64,000 nt of DNA, taken from contig NC_047071.1 in NCBI RefSeq assembly GCF_902459465.1, positions 9,185,002-9,249,001 on the forward strand, read 5' to 3'. Under the pieces are notes generated by a model. The model was given only the letters and a program-made list of their open reading frames with translations. It made no database searches and was not told where the DNA came from. Origin of the DNA: Asterias rubens. Its lineage: Eukaryota > Echinodermata > Asteroidea > Forcipulatida > Asteriidae. How positions within the stretch are numbered: the first letter of the stretch is position 1; each line of letters starts with the position of its first letter. A program made the position numbers and the translations under genes. Below, piece by piece: positions 10,254 to 22,182 of this stretch.

Positions 10254-13058
10254 AATGTCTATTCTTTTCTCTTTTAGCCAAAAGTCATGTGTGTTTCTTT
10301 TCATTGTGCAATATTTTTGATTTTGAACTGTTAACCAATATGGAAATCAAATAATCCGGAAACCAGGGAATATGTATTAAAAGAAAGTAAATATTTGTTT
10401 TCACAAATTTTGAATTATTAAATTACCACCTTGTTAAATATTATTGTATTAAAAATTCAAAGTCTTTGAAGATGTCTATGTCATTTATATCGTGTGTCTG
10501 CTTACTTTGTATTGTGTGTTGTAAGTGAGGTTTTTCCTTCCGCATCTAAAACCGAACCTGTCATCATCCTCTCTGAACACTGTATCTGCAGACCAACGAG
10601 TCACAGTGCTGTTAACTTTTGAGGGTCCTCTGTTTCATTTTACAAGACATTAGTAATTTAATACCAATAATACAATTTCGAATCTTTAGTTCCAGTTTCA
10701 TGACTACAAACGGAAAAAAAACGTTTACCATACAAGGTGTATTTTGTGCAGTACAGTCAATGACAGTGTAGCTCGTGATCACCAGGTCCCGGAAAGGGTT
10801 TGCGCGACCCATAATGACTTGGTTATCCTACCAACTTGGTATCTAAGTTGCACTTTCTCGAAAGAGGGCGCCCTGCTAGCTTATATTGGTGTCTCTGTAA
10901 GGACAAGCATTGATGCTAATCAGAATCATCCCAGGGTTATCCTAAAGCCAGCATGTTTTATTTGATTGATCGCTGAACTTCATCAATCAAAATGACCAAA
11001 AACAAGAAGGGGAGGGAGGGAAACAGATTGGCGTCAGAAACAGTTAGACATGCGCAAAACCAGCTCAAAGGGAAGGCAGATTGCGCATCTTTTGGGGATG
11101 ATGGTTGTGGGAGTGGCGTGTCACCCCAATTTGTGACTCAACCACGTATCGTTCGAAGTCATTTTCATACCCTCGATTAACCAGTTAAAGGTAATACTGT
11201 GTCTTGCAAACACGCGTGCGTGTACTGTTCAAACCGTGACCTTTGACCTGCTAACCTTCCTTCCTTGACCCGAAGACTGGCGGGTCCCCCTGCCTGAGCT
11301 CAATCATGCCCCTGTTTCTTCAAGGATGTGGGACTAATGCATCCTCTTAATTGAAAGGAAACCGGTTCAATTAATGACTAAGAGCATGCTTATGAATCGG
11401 CAAACGGTACCAGGACGGGATGGGACGGCCGGGGTGGGCGGGGTCATGGTACAAGGAGGGCGGTTGATGAGGCATGGTGAGTGTTCACTTAAGGTTAATC
11501 TTTTGTACAGGTCAAATTCAAATCAATAAGGTATAGTGAAAAGCGCAATCAGTTTCTATAACTGGCAACTATCGATTAAAGATCCAAAACATACAATTGA
11601 TATCTGACGAGCATGCGCAGAATGAAATCACAATAAGTTAGGGCTATTTTTAGATACCGTTGCTTAAGGTTATTTATAGTACTTGGTGGATTTCATACAA
11701 AGAGCGCATGTGCCGTTATTTGTAATACGGTGTCCTGATTGGCTGATCTCTTAAATGACACAGTTGGTAATCTGTGACCCGGTGGATGTATAAAATGGCA
11801 CCTCTGAAAGCAGTGCAGTCATTTGTTGTCGTCGTCAATTTGTTTTTGACACCAAGAACCTCTCAGCTCATACAGAGACAACATTTTCAAACTGACCGGT
11901 TTCGGTAGGCAATCAAACAGAAATGATGACTTCTCTACTGCCTTAGAAATCAAAATCACTGATAACCATACCGACGTAGTAATGTTGAAACTTGCACTGT
12001 GAACCCCGATAGTTCTTTTTTAGACTGATCAACTAAACAACCAAAAACATATGCAAGTACTGATTGGCAAACGAGCATCTAGCCGTTTAGCTCTCATGCG
12101 GATGCGGCATAAAGCTTCTTTGCTTGAGAAGACAGGACAACCAGCAAAGAATACTGACATTCTGCAGCGAATTCACTGCAAACCAAAGTTCGAATAAAAA
12201 ACAAATTTAGGCAAAGTTTTGCAGGTCGGAGTCGTATGGTCATCCCTATGTTTCATGTGATCCAATAGAATCAAATGGCCTGTGAAACTGATGAACCGTT
12301 TATATTGTTATTAAAACATTAATCGCACCAGCATAGAAAGTAAAAAGAGGGAAACACTCATACAAGATACTTTCAATCATGATTAGATGTCACCCCATAA
12401 CACCCTGTCTACGTTCTGTGTAGGCCCTGATATAATGTCAAAACACTTTGTGGGATTTCGAAGTGAACTTAAATAAACCTCCCTAAAAAGGGCTACACGA
12501 ACACGCTGTCACATTTGAAATAGGAGCCCCCAAAACAGAGATGAATGATCACATGATTGTTGAAAAATAGCGGTGAAGAGCGCCCTCTAAAAAATGTATC
12601 AAAATGGGCGGATCTTCGCGTGACAGTGCTCCAAGGGGGCGGGGTAATGTACATTAGATGAGTAGCCAAATGAGGGGGGGGGCGGCAATTGATATCAAAT
12701 AACATAAACAATTATGTTTTCTGTCACAAAGCTTTAAACTCTTTCTTTAATTATTGGTTTTGTCTGGTGGTTGTTTCCAGTGTCAGCGTTTAGAAACAAC
12801 GTGTCAGAATGATGATGCCAAGATAATCAGTTATTATGCAGATTAATCTAGGGTCAAGGTTCAATATTCTCTGACCTCAACATTGGTAAGAAAGACGGCG
12901 CCAATTTGTAGCCTAATAGAAATATAAACAATTCACCATTCGGTCATTTTCAATCAAGCGAATTGTTTCAGTTTCAAAAAAGGATGTTTTGCGATGAACT
13001 TGAACAGTTAAATGAAATAAACTCTTTATTTTCAGTTTGTTTTACTGAGAAATGTATG

Positions 13059-13060
<2 letters not shown>
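10254..13060. other. Intergenic, no gene recognised
   Basis: Contains small open frames (such as 10992-11180) with no family resemblance and a short G-rich patch near 11410-11465. TATA-like tgtataaaatgg at about 11787 precedes a plausible initiator, tgcagtcatttg, but no coding exon could be tied to it. Confidence 0.35.
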
Positions 13061-13063
<3 letters not shown>

Positions 13064-13092
<29 letters not shown>

Positions 13093-13213
13093 ACGACAGC
13101 ACAGCTGTTTTGAGGATATTCTCCCTGGCGAATTACTTGCTTAACCTATTCTCCCATCTAAAAGGTATCTTTAGCAAGCATCTGTTTTTTTTTTTTTTTT
13201 TTTTTTTTTTTTT
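13064..13213. repeat. Facing poly-A and poly-T tracts
   Basis: About 28 A (from 13064) and about 28 T (from 13185) flank 94 bp. They could be tails of two opposed retroposed copies or arms of a palindrome. Confidence 0.7.
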
Positions 13214-13387
13214 CTACAAATAGTTCCCTTACTCGTAAATGTACCTCCATAACTGACCCGGTTCCTCCTATCGGGGTGTTAGAGCTTAAAACCAGGCTGT
13301 CCGCGTGTTTGATCTCACCTTGATGTGTGTTAGCACTGTAATACCCAGTACTTTCCCGAGTCATGTGAAAACATATCACAGGCATGT

Positions 13388-13470
13388 TACTCGGATGGGA
13401 TTCGAACCCACGACCCTTTCAATTCTAGAGCAGTGTCTTGCCATCTAGACTACCGAGATTGCCCGGTAGC
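13388..13470 (-). repeat. tRNA-derived SINE head
   Basis: On the minus strand: ctcggtagtctagatggcaa (box A region), a 4-bp D-arm-like stem gtct/agac, then gggttcgaatccc (box B) and ccgag pairing with the 5' ctcgg. It could pass for a tRNA in a scan, but the anticodon arm is poor. Confidence 0.5.
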
Positions 13471-13730
13471 TAGAGGCAGTTCAAATCCAAACTTAGGATT
13501 GATCACAGAGCCACCCAAAAGCATTATTCCAAGCACGACATCATTTTCGAACCTGTTGTCTGATGCCATTGTCCTCCATCCGTCAATCTAGAATGTTTTA
13601 CAGGAATATCAATTCCTACCTTCAGCTCCCATGGGCTAGTAAGTTTAGATTACACAAGTTAATAAACAATCCAAAGCTAGTTACAAGGAAATGCCTCTCA
13701 AGTTTATGTTCATCTTACACTTATACATTG

Positions 13731-14163
13731 GACAGTGGACACTGTTGGTAATTGTCGAAGACCAGTCTTCTAACTTGGTGTATACCTAGCCTTGCTCAAG
13801 GCAGTCGAATTATTTTCCTCCGAAAAAAAAAGACCGCCGCTGTATAAAAACCCACCCGTATTCACTGTCCGTAAACCCGTACACTATCCGCATGCGGAGG
13901 CCGTGAGGCCGCATGCGGTTAGTGGTACGAGTGCGGATGGCTTATGTGCACAGTAGTCGTACGATGTGACAGTGTGTATACGGGTGGGTCATGATGTGTG
14001 ATTGCACGCACTACACAGGGTATACGGGTGGGTTTACAGCGGCGTCTTTTCGGAGCGAATAATGCGACTGCCTTGAGCAAGGCTAATCGATACCTCGAGG
14101 TCTCGTAAGGTTTTATGCTATTAATTATTTTGAGTAATGACCAATAATGTCCACTGCATTTAA
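13731..14163 (-). repeat. Repeat A copy split by a MITE
   Basis: Left part 13731-13786 (ggacactgttggtaattg) and right part 14086-14163 (gagtaatgaccaataatgtcc) are the two ends of one reversed copy, separated by the element at 13787-14085. The middle of the copy is lost. Confidence 0.75.
13787..14085. mobile_element. MITE with long perfect terminal inverted repeats, family d
   Basis: A 299-bp element. The first 21 bp (tagccttgctcaaggcagtc...) are perfectly inverted at 14065-14085, and the complementarity continues inward past ctccgaaa and acccacccgtat. The centre holds a second palindrome built on ccgcatgcgg (13889-13918). No coding capacity. Confidence 0.9.
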
Positions 14164-14211
14164 GTATTTACGTATTGTACACCCTCACTCAAACAAAACA
14201 ACGCTTGACGT

Positions 14212-14571
14212 TTAAAGGTAGTGGACACTAGTGGTAATTATTAGCATAAAACCTCACTTGGTAACGAGAAATGGGGAGAGGTTGATAGTATAAAACATTG
14301 TGAGAAAGGGCTCCCTCTGAAGTGACGTAGTTTTCGAGAAAGAAGTAATTTTCCACGAATTTGATTTCGAGACCTCAGATTTAGAAATCAAGCATCTGAA
14401 ATCACACAACTTAATGTGACAAGGGTGTTTTTTATTTCATAGTTATCTCGCAACTCCGAAGACCAATCGAGCTCAAATTTTCACAGGTTTGTTATTTTAT
14501 GCATATGTTGAGATACACAAAGTGAGAAGACTGGTCTTTGACAATTACCAATAGTGTCCACTGTCTTTAAG
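14212..14571 (+). repeat. Repeat A copy
   Basis: From aaaggtagtggacactag to gtccactgtctttaa; well conserved. Confidence 0.85.
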
Positions 14572-15579
14572 TTCGACTTGGTAGAACTACTTTTTATAAA
14601 GTTTGGCTGTACTCCGACTCATTTGGGATGAGAGGGGCAACTACCCAACATGATGATATGGCATCTTATTCTTTTCTGCACAAGCGACAACTATAGAGAC
14701 TACGTTCACAAGGAGACGGTCGACTTTTACACACAGTCCTAGAATGTTTTGTTTTGCTGTTGATTTTAAAGGTAGTTTTTCAAAAAGTTGTCAAGACTAG
14801 GACTCCATAAACAACTATTGGCCGGCTGCCATAAGCAACCAGCCAATAAAGCTGTTCCTGAAAAATTAAAACGAATCCTACATAAGTGCAGTGATTTGTC
14901 CTAGTCGTACCAGCCTAATGTGAAGCATTTTCAAGCCAAGGGTTTAAAAAAAATGCCAGCCAAACAAAAAGTACATGAGTGTATAATCCAACCAAGTCGT
15001 TTGCCTAATGTTACCATTCTTAAATTTTGTTGAATAGTATTATAGAAAATGATGTGTTTCTTGCCTGACAGGAAAGTATCTGGAATGTACAATGCTACAT
15101 TTTTAGTAATATAAGCCTAAACCACTGTCTTTATAATCTGAAGCTAAACAGACAGAGTACTTCTAGGTGTGGCTTTGGTCAGTTGGTTGAACGTAACAGT
15201 TCTGACATAGGGTTATCGAGGTTAGAGGCAAGGAGATAGCAAACTAATCCCCCGGACGTGTGGTGTTGCATTTTCACCCCTGTCTTCTTAGCCTTCAATA
15301 TGACCTTAAGTCGATGAGTTATTATGTTGTGACTGAGATAGTGACTCTTGTCATTGAGTCAATTACTAGTCGTCATGTCTGTTGGTCTTGACCCCTAAAA
15401 CAAGGTCATTCTTAGTCCGCATCTGTCATCGTGGAAACGGTCATCGTGAATCATAGAAATCTGTTTAATTCGTCATAGTCGTTGTGGTCACTAATCTTGA
15501 TTGGTCTTCAAAAGCTAGGTCATGATTGAATGACAAGAACTGAAGTGTCGACTGAAGATATCACTGACATCTAAAAATC
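14572..15579. other. Intergenic, nothing recognised
   Basis: No exon. A short region (15330-15490) repeats gtcat/gtcgt motifs without a clear unit. Confidence 0.4.
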
Positions 15580-15961
15580 ACTGTACACCTTTGGTAATTG
15601 TCAACGAACTGTATTCTCACTTGGTGTATCCCATCATATGCCTTAAAACAACGAACCTGTGTACAACAAAATTTTGCTCAAAGTCATCGAATTTAAAAAA
15701 AAAAAAAAAAAAAAAAAGATGGAAGGAAAACCACCCTTTTTGGACAACTGTTTTTGCTTTCAGTTGCATATAATATAGGCCCAATGCAACAGCTGTGAAG
15801 TATTTCTTGAGTTGGACGGAAATTACATCTTTCTTAAATACTACCTAAAGAGGGATACGTTTCTCTTAATGTTGTATAACATCAAAAGCTTATCATTGCC
15901 TGTTACCAATTATTAAGTTAGTTAACAGTTAAAAACTAATAATAGTGTACAGCACTTTTAA
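15580..15961 (-). repeat. Repeat A copy
   Basis: Reversed, diverged copy with an internal poly-A run near 15694-15717. Confidence 0.7.
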
Positions 15962-16186
15962 AATTATTTGTGTCGCAACACGTGTAGTAATGGTCATAAC
16001 TATTGTGCATAGTATAATGATGATTACAAAATCTATAATAAAAAAATTATGTAAACCACATACATTTGTTAAGGGAAAGTTTCACCAGAATCAAAACAAT
16101 TTTTATTTTCTCGGACAATGTTTGGCAAAAAGCGTAATATTAGCACATCTAAGCATTAGTATCACTGATTCTCATCAGCTTGAAAA

Positions 16187-16516
16187 CACTGGACTTTATT
16201 GGTAAATTGTCAAAGACCATGTTTTTCTCACTGGGTGTATCTCAACATAATGCCCAAAATAACAAACCTGTGAAAGAGAGCTTAATATTTATCGTTGAAG
16301 TTGCGAGGAAAATAATGAAAGAAAAAACACCCTTGTCATACGAAGTTCACAAGGTCTCGAAATCAAATTCTTGGAAATTACATCTTTCTTTAAAACTATG
16401 ATAGAGCCGTTTCACAGTGTTTTATACTATCAACAGCTCACCATTACTCGTTACAAAGTAAGCTTTTCTGCTAACAATTATTTTGAGTAATTACCAATAG
16501 TGTCAACTGCCGTTAA
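16187..16516 (-). repeat. Repeat A copy
   Basis: Reversed copy from ggactttattggtaaattg to agtgtcaactgccgttaa. Confidence 0.75.
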
Positions 16517-16734
16517 ACCGTCACTTCTTTTTACTTTGAGGCATGCGAGGTTATGGACCCCTTGATTTAATGAAACTGCCAGAATGTGGCCATCAAATAA
16601 TTTCACAAGAGGGCGGTTTACAAGTTAAACAAAGGCACATGGTCAATTGACCCCTTGCACTGACGTTTGCTTTTTTCGGGAGTCAAAGTGTTGAGATTGT
16701 ACTAGTCTCAGTATGCACGTTTTAGATTTGAAAT

Positions 16735-17697
16735 ATATATAAAAAAAATCGTCAAACTTTAGAGTATATGTTTTTTGACAATTTAATAATTTTTGTTTGT
16801 AACGATTTATATGTTAAAAAATAGATAAAGCTGCTTGGGGTGACTCCGCCTACTCCCTTTAAGACGTCAATCGAGGCAGACTTTGCCTCGATCGAACGTC
16901 GAACACACGTACGTGCAAGTACATGCAATTCCTAGTCGTGAGTTTGAACGTTTCGAAAAAAAAAAGTTTATTTCTTGCATTTTTCCGGCAATGTCGACCA
17001 GGGGTGTTGCTGCTGGAGGCAGCAAAACAACTAAAATTGGGTCAGTTTGCAAAGTGGTCCGGTCCGACGTCTTTTCCAGCGCTGTAAAGCAAACACTTCG
17101 AGGCGCCGTACTTCGAGAATCCGGAATACACCACACATTTTGACATGAAGAGAAAAGTTCTTTTCTAAAACTTGACGCCATCCCAACAATTTGTCAAGCG
17201 AGTGGGAAGTCGAAGAAGATACCTGAAAGACGTGAGGAACCCCAATGAGCATTTGCCTAACGTGAAAAAAATCGGGTATTGTTTCAACTTTGAGGGCATG
17301 TTTTTAGCTTGCGCCAAGCGTCACCATAATTGCGATGGCACTCCAGCGATTCACCGTGCTGGGTAATCCGAGTTGATCGTCCATACAACAGCCGGACATA
17401 CAGTGCGTGCAGTCTTCTCAATGACCGTAGTTCTGTACGTTGGCATCATACCGACATGTACCCAGACGTAGTGTACGGGGCCAGACTACACATTTTCTCT
17501 TCAAATATCGCGCCTCGATTGACGTCACGAACAGCGCCCTCTCGGTTCGGGCCTACTTTTAAATTTGCAAATGAAATGGAAACTGATTTTTTAGAATCTT
17601 AGGTTAACTGTTTATTCATAACATTCTACTCATGAAAACACATATTTTATTGACAAAAGCTTTATTTTGACAAAATACCACTTCCAGGTGATTTTAA
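16735..17697 (+). pseudogene. Transposon copy carrying a decayed THAP-like domain
   Basis: Shares both flanks with the element at 46481-47019, including the right end ttccaggtga..tttaa. At 16991 an open start reads MSTRGVAAGGSKTTKIG, like the MPxxCVAAGC opening of THAP DNA-binding domains. Pieces in other frames downstream fit later THAP landmarks: an SGIHHTF-like segment, then after a stop a KFF, then LDAIPTI near 17172 (compare the AVPTIF motif). Frameshifts, stops and lost cysteines show that it is dead. Whether the THAP came from a transposase or a captured host gene cannot be told. Confidence 0.5.
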
Positions 17698-17773
17698 GCC
17701 GTCAACCGCTCGTGAAATAGGTATACGCTTTTAAGCAATTATTTTTTGCTACGTGAAGCAAAAAAAGGGGGCC

Positions 17774-17813
17774 TGCAGTTAGGCAGCTCTATGAAATTGG
17801 ACCCTGTTCTTCA
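17774..17813 (+). repeat. Fragment of inverted-repeat family i
   Basis: The segment ggcagctctatgaaattgga matches the ends of the elements at 48125-48339 and 63199-63425. Only one end is present. Confidence 0.5.
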
Positions 17814-18123
17814 TCATTGTCCCAGCGATTGTTAAGTGGAACTATAGAATGTTGATGACTGCTTCATCAGTGGTTTTTAAGATGTTGCCCATAAGGTGGA
17901 CACACACGCAAGCTGTGTTCACATGGTTGTGACTGTGCACTTATTTGTTTAATTTCAAAACCACGAGAATCATTGTGAGAGTTGTTAAGAAAATGAATTC
18001 TTCGTATGCGGTTTCTTAGACATACCGTGTGTCATACATAATCAATAATTTAGCCGGAGACTTACACAGTTTCATAATTAGCAGCTTGGGTGATGGCCGA
18101 GGCTGAGGCCAGGTCACCGCATT

Positions 18124-18533
18124 AAAGGTACTATATAGACACTAGTGGTGATGATTACTCTAATTATTACTCTTTAATTCTTCGCTTTAAAATTTACTTG
18201 GTAACAAGCAATGGAGAGCTGTTGATAGTATATGGCAATGTGAGAAACGGCTCCCTCTGGAGTAACGTAGTTTTTTTCTCACTCAAACAACAAACGACTT
18301 TTGTATCAGCTGACGCCTTTTAATGTAAATCTGAAAGCACACAAAGTATAAATGCAACAAGGGTGTTTTTTTTTTTTTTTTTCGTTTTTTTTTTCTCGCA
18401 ATTCTCTTACAAACTCGACGATCAATCGAGCCCAACTTTCCAGAGATTTGTTATTTTATGTATATGTTAGGATACACCAACACGCAAGAATACTGGTCTT
18501 TGACAATAATCAACAATTTCCATTGCCTTTAAA
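18124..18533 (+). repeat. Repeat A copy
   Basis: Diverged copy with expanded T runs near 18366-18394. Confidence 0.7.
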
Positions 18534-20227
18534 CACACCGTGTGTCATACAACTATTTCATACTTCTAATTAGCAGTTGCGGTTAGGGCCAAGGCTACGC
18601 AATATCACCACGTTAAGATGCGTTGAAATACTAGGATGTACTTTTAGTAACAATCCTTAGCAACGGCCGCAGCCACAGTCAAACACAGCCAATGTCGGGT
18701 CTCCGATCAGGCTGTCTTAATCGGGTCAGAGGTCAGAGCAGTTGCCGGTGTAAAATCAAACGTCCTTGCCGTTTTGACGTGAATGAGGTTGTTATTAATT
18801 TCCCCGAGCCTGGGGATGATTTATAATCCCGATGATGAAGATTGACAGATTGGACGGTAGTGCTTTGAAAAGAAACTTGTAATTAAGTTATAACGATTCT
18901 TAGAATTATCTGTAATTGCAGTTTTGGATCATTATACCCTTTCTTTTCCTCCTGCAGTGGAGTAAAATAGGCTGGGCAGAAGTGTCAACTTAATACTGAC
19001 CATCAATCACAGCAGTTATTATTGGTGTTGATCGATCTTAACTTGGTAAGCTGCTGCCGCTGATATTGCCCTACAGCTGTCGATGCTGAAACTGGTAATG
19101 TTGCTGTTGTGGTTTGTTGTTGTTGTTGTTGTTAAACAGTATGGTTGTTTTTGTTACATTTTTGTATCTTATAAGGATTCCCTAAAACTATTATTGCGTC
19201 ATTCAAATACTAAACAAATTTTGGGAGCTCTTGTACTACTATTATTGGTTTATAAAAAAATGCAAACATCGCGGCCCAAAACCCAAATTGCGGATGCATA
19301 TACACAAACAGTATACAATTGTTATTATTATAAAGATATTAATGTAAAAAAAAAAAAAAATTCTGTTAAACAGACACATTTTACACAAGGGAGCAGGTAT
19401 AAAAGAAAATACCAAAAAGGCACTAACAAAAATATTAAAAAAAGGAAGAAAGAGAGAAACTGAGGAATTTAAAACTGTAACCAATCTTAAGGCAGGAGAG
19501 GTACAGCCCACCCCCCCCCAAAAAAAAAAGGTTTTGTTTCACTTTGCATTTTACCACGAGCCACACCCCACCCCTCCCCATAGGCCGACAGGAAGGGGGG
19601 TTCTGATTGTGTTTTGTTATGTTTCTCCCATACTAAGCCAATCAACAGCTTGAAAATACATTGAAATAAAATTGCCCCCCCCCCCCTCCTTATTTGCTGC
19701 GTATAGTTCTCGCCAGTGCGGCTGGTGTATGCCTGACCTAGACATTTAGTGACGTTGTTATTTTACGCTCGATTAGCGCTGGTGTCTTAATGATTAATGC
19801 AATTCAATTCAATACACCGGCAGAGGCTGTAAGGGGGAAAATGATTGATGGATTTATAACAAAACGAGAGTACTGCAGAAAATGGTTGAAGTATTTGTGA
19901 TAATTGCGTCTCAGTGTTCAAAAGAAATACATATATTTACCTGATCTTAACTGAACTACAGCTGGAAAATTCAAAAATGCAAAAGGAAACATCTTGATAA
20001 TGCTTTGTGAAGAGCAAATACAGCATAAGATGAAACTGTATGAAAGCAATGCTGTTACAGATATATGGGGGATGGTGTTGGGTCAACTTCACTTCTATGT
20101 TTGGTGCTACATTAAGGTCAGGCTACATTTAGGGCTCAGGCTACATTTAGGTGCCGCACACCCGTGTAATAGCTCGAGTTTGAAAAGCAGAGTTTCGTCT
20201 GTCGGACAACAACCTACATTGATATGT
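18534..20227. other. Intergenic, low complexity
   Basis: Contains a ttgttgttg run (19110-19135), A-rich and C-rich homopolymer runs (19346, 19508, 19674) and an aattcaattcaa motif at 19801. The open frame at 19083-19463 is compositionally biased and not convincing. Confidence 0.4.
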
Positions 20228-20618
20228 AAAGGAACACGTTGCCTTGGATTTGTCGAGTTGGTCTTTGAAAAGCATATGTAACCGTTTGTTATAAAATGCA
20301 TAATTATGGGTAGAAAGATCTTGTAAAAGTAGAATATAATGATCCACACAAACATGCCTCGAAAATGCACGGTTTTCCTTTTACCTCGTCGACTAATACG
20401 GTCGGCCATTTATGGGAGTCAAATTTTTGACTCCCATAAATGGCCGACCGTGTTAGTAAGCACAGTAAAAAGAAAACCACGCAATTTCGAGGCAAATTTG
20501 TGTGGATAATTGTATTCTATTTTTAAAACATCTTTCCAACCATATGCATTTTACAAAACACGGTTACAAACGCTTTTTATTGACCAACTCGTCTGATCCA
20601 AGGCAACGTGTTCCTTTA
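20228..20618. mobile_element. Large fold-back MITE, family c
   Basis: A 391-bp palindromic element. Both ends are aaaggaacacgttgccttgg in inverted orientation, and most of each arm pairs. The centre is a near-perfect hairpin (ggtcggccatttatgggagt, a short loop, then its complement). A second copy is at 38188-38545. Confidence 0.9.
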
Positions 20619-20999
20619 ATGTGGTCAAGGCCAGCATCCAATCTCAAAAACCTAGTGTGGGTTCGACAATGCGTCTTAACGTCTATGGTAAAGGAACATA
20701 CACGATCATTGTACAGAGCGTTTATTTGTAAAACTTTTCATAACAAAGTCTACGTCACATAAATGTTAAAATTTACAGAGAATAATATATATTGTGCAAG
20801 ACAGTAATGTGAAGTAGTTGAAGCCTTTCTGGGGATCGGATTCAATTATGACGGAAACATGACTTGACTCACTGCCAACAAAGTTAACTGGGGTAAAGTG
20901 ACGTGCAGAAGTCGATATCAACGGAGAGAAAGTCAAGAACATAATGTGTTTAATCTAAAGATCTACCGCAGGAGCAACCTCCAAGGAATTTGAAGTACC

Positions 21000-22182
21000 T
21001 TATGATGGGTGATGAAGCATGAGTAATTGGTTTTGGGTTGATGTAACAATACGCATGAACTGTGGGGTGGGGCGTGGTCCTGAAGAAAGAGAAATAAAGC
21101 AGTGGTGGTGGATGAGAAGGGGCATGTTGGTGGTCGATGGGTTGATGGTGGTGATGGGGAGTGTGCTAATGATTGGGAGTTTTTTTGTTTATGATGATGG
21201 TGATTTTGGCGGGGGGGGGGGGCTGAGGATGATGGTGTTGATGGTTGATGTTGATGATGGCCATTGTTTTTCGGGTGGAGATTCAACAGTTACATGTTGT
21301 GGCGAAAGCGGTTGCGGCAGTGGAAGTTATAACAAGCGCAATTAATTATATTGGCTGTGAAGGTTTTGGTTGGTTATCATGTTTGTGGTGGTTACGTTTG
21401 TGAGAATTGGCGGCATTTAGGTTTTCACAGTTGCTGTTGGGATTGTGGTATCTGGAGCAAAATGGCGTCACTGGATGTAGCTAAGCAGATGCAGGTCCCT
21501 TGTGGTAGGGAGATGAACCATCAACGCATGTTGAGTGGTGATATTTGCTGTGCTAGTGACTGTGGAAATGTCTGCTGATGATGCTAAAAAAGGGTGGTTG
21601 TGGTGTTACCACTGGTTGTCCTATGGTGCCGAGTCCCGTCACATTAATGCCATTGCCCTTCTTGGTGGTGGTGCTGATAGTGTTCATGGATGTTGTGTTG
21701 GTGTTGGTAGCGGCAATGTTGCTTGATTTAGTTGGTTGATTGCGGTGGAATTGCTGGTCGTACAGGTAGGCACATGTGTTGACGAGTCTCAGAGTTGAGG
21801 TACTGATACCAATGCCGATGGTAGTCACTGTTTTTTTGTGTAGGAGTTGAATGTGTTTAGTTATGTGTTGATAGAAGTGTTGTTGACGATGAGACCAGTG
21901 GTTTCCCTCTGTGTTGATAGCGATGATTTTGATGGTGTTTGGTTGGTTGATGGTGTTGATAGCGGTGGTGTTGGTGGTTTTTAAGGGAGTTGTGTTGATG
22001 GTGTTGAGTACAGAAGTTGTGATGATCGATGCTAATACCGGTGGTTGCACTCTGTGTGGTGATAACAAGAGTGCTATGTTGAATGGTCGATTGGTTGATA
22101 GAGATGGTGTTTTTGGTGCTCCAGTGGTTGTGCTGACGGTGTTTTAAAACGCTGGTGTTTACTGTTGGCTGTCCTGATCAAG
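21000..22182 (+). repeat. G/T-skewed low-complexity tract
   Basis: The plus strand is dominated by g and t (ggtgatggtg, ttgttgatgg). Several overlapping open frames on both strands result from this bias. No domain is recognisable. Confidence 0.65.

Noticed and set aside
13388-13470. Functional tRNA gene
   Set aside because: Boxes A and B are present but the acceptor stem is only about 5 bp and the anticodon arm does not fold well; a SINE head is more likely.
16883-17143. Intact THAP protein gene
   Set aside because: Conserved cysteines are replaced, stops and frame changes break the domain, and it lies inside a repeated element.
19083-19463. Open frame starting MLKLVMLLLWFVVVVVV, considered as an orphan signal exon of a fifth paralog
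   Set aside because: The hydrophobic run comes from a ttgttgttg microsatellite, and no matching phase-1 second exon was found downstream before gene 3.
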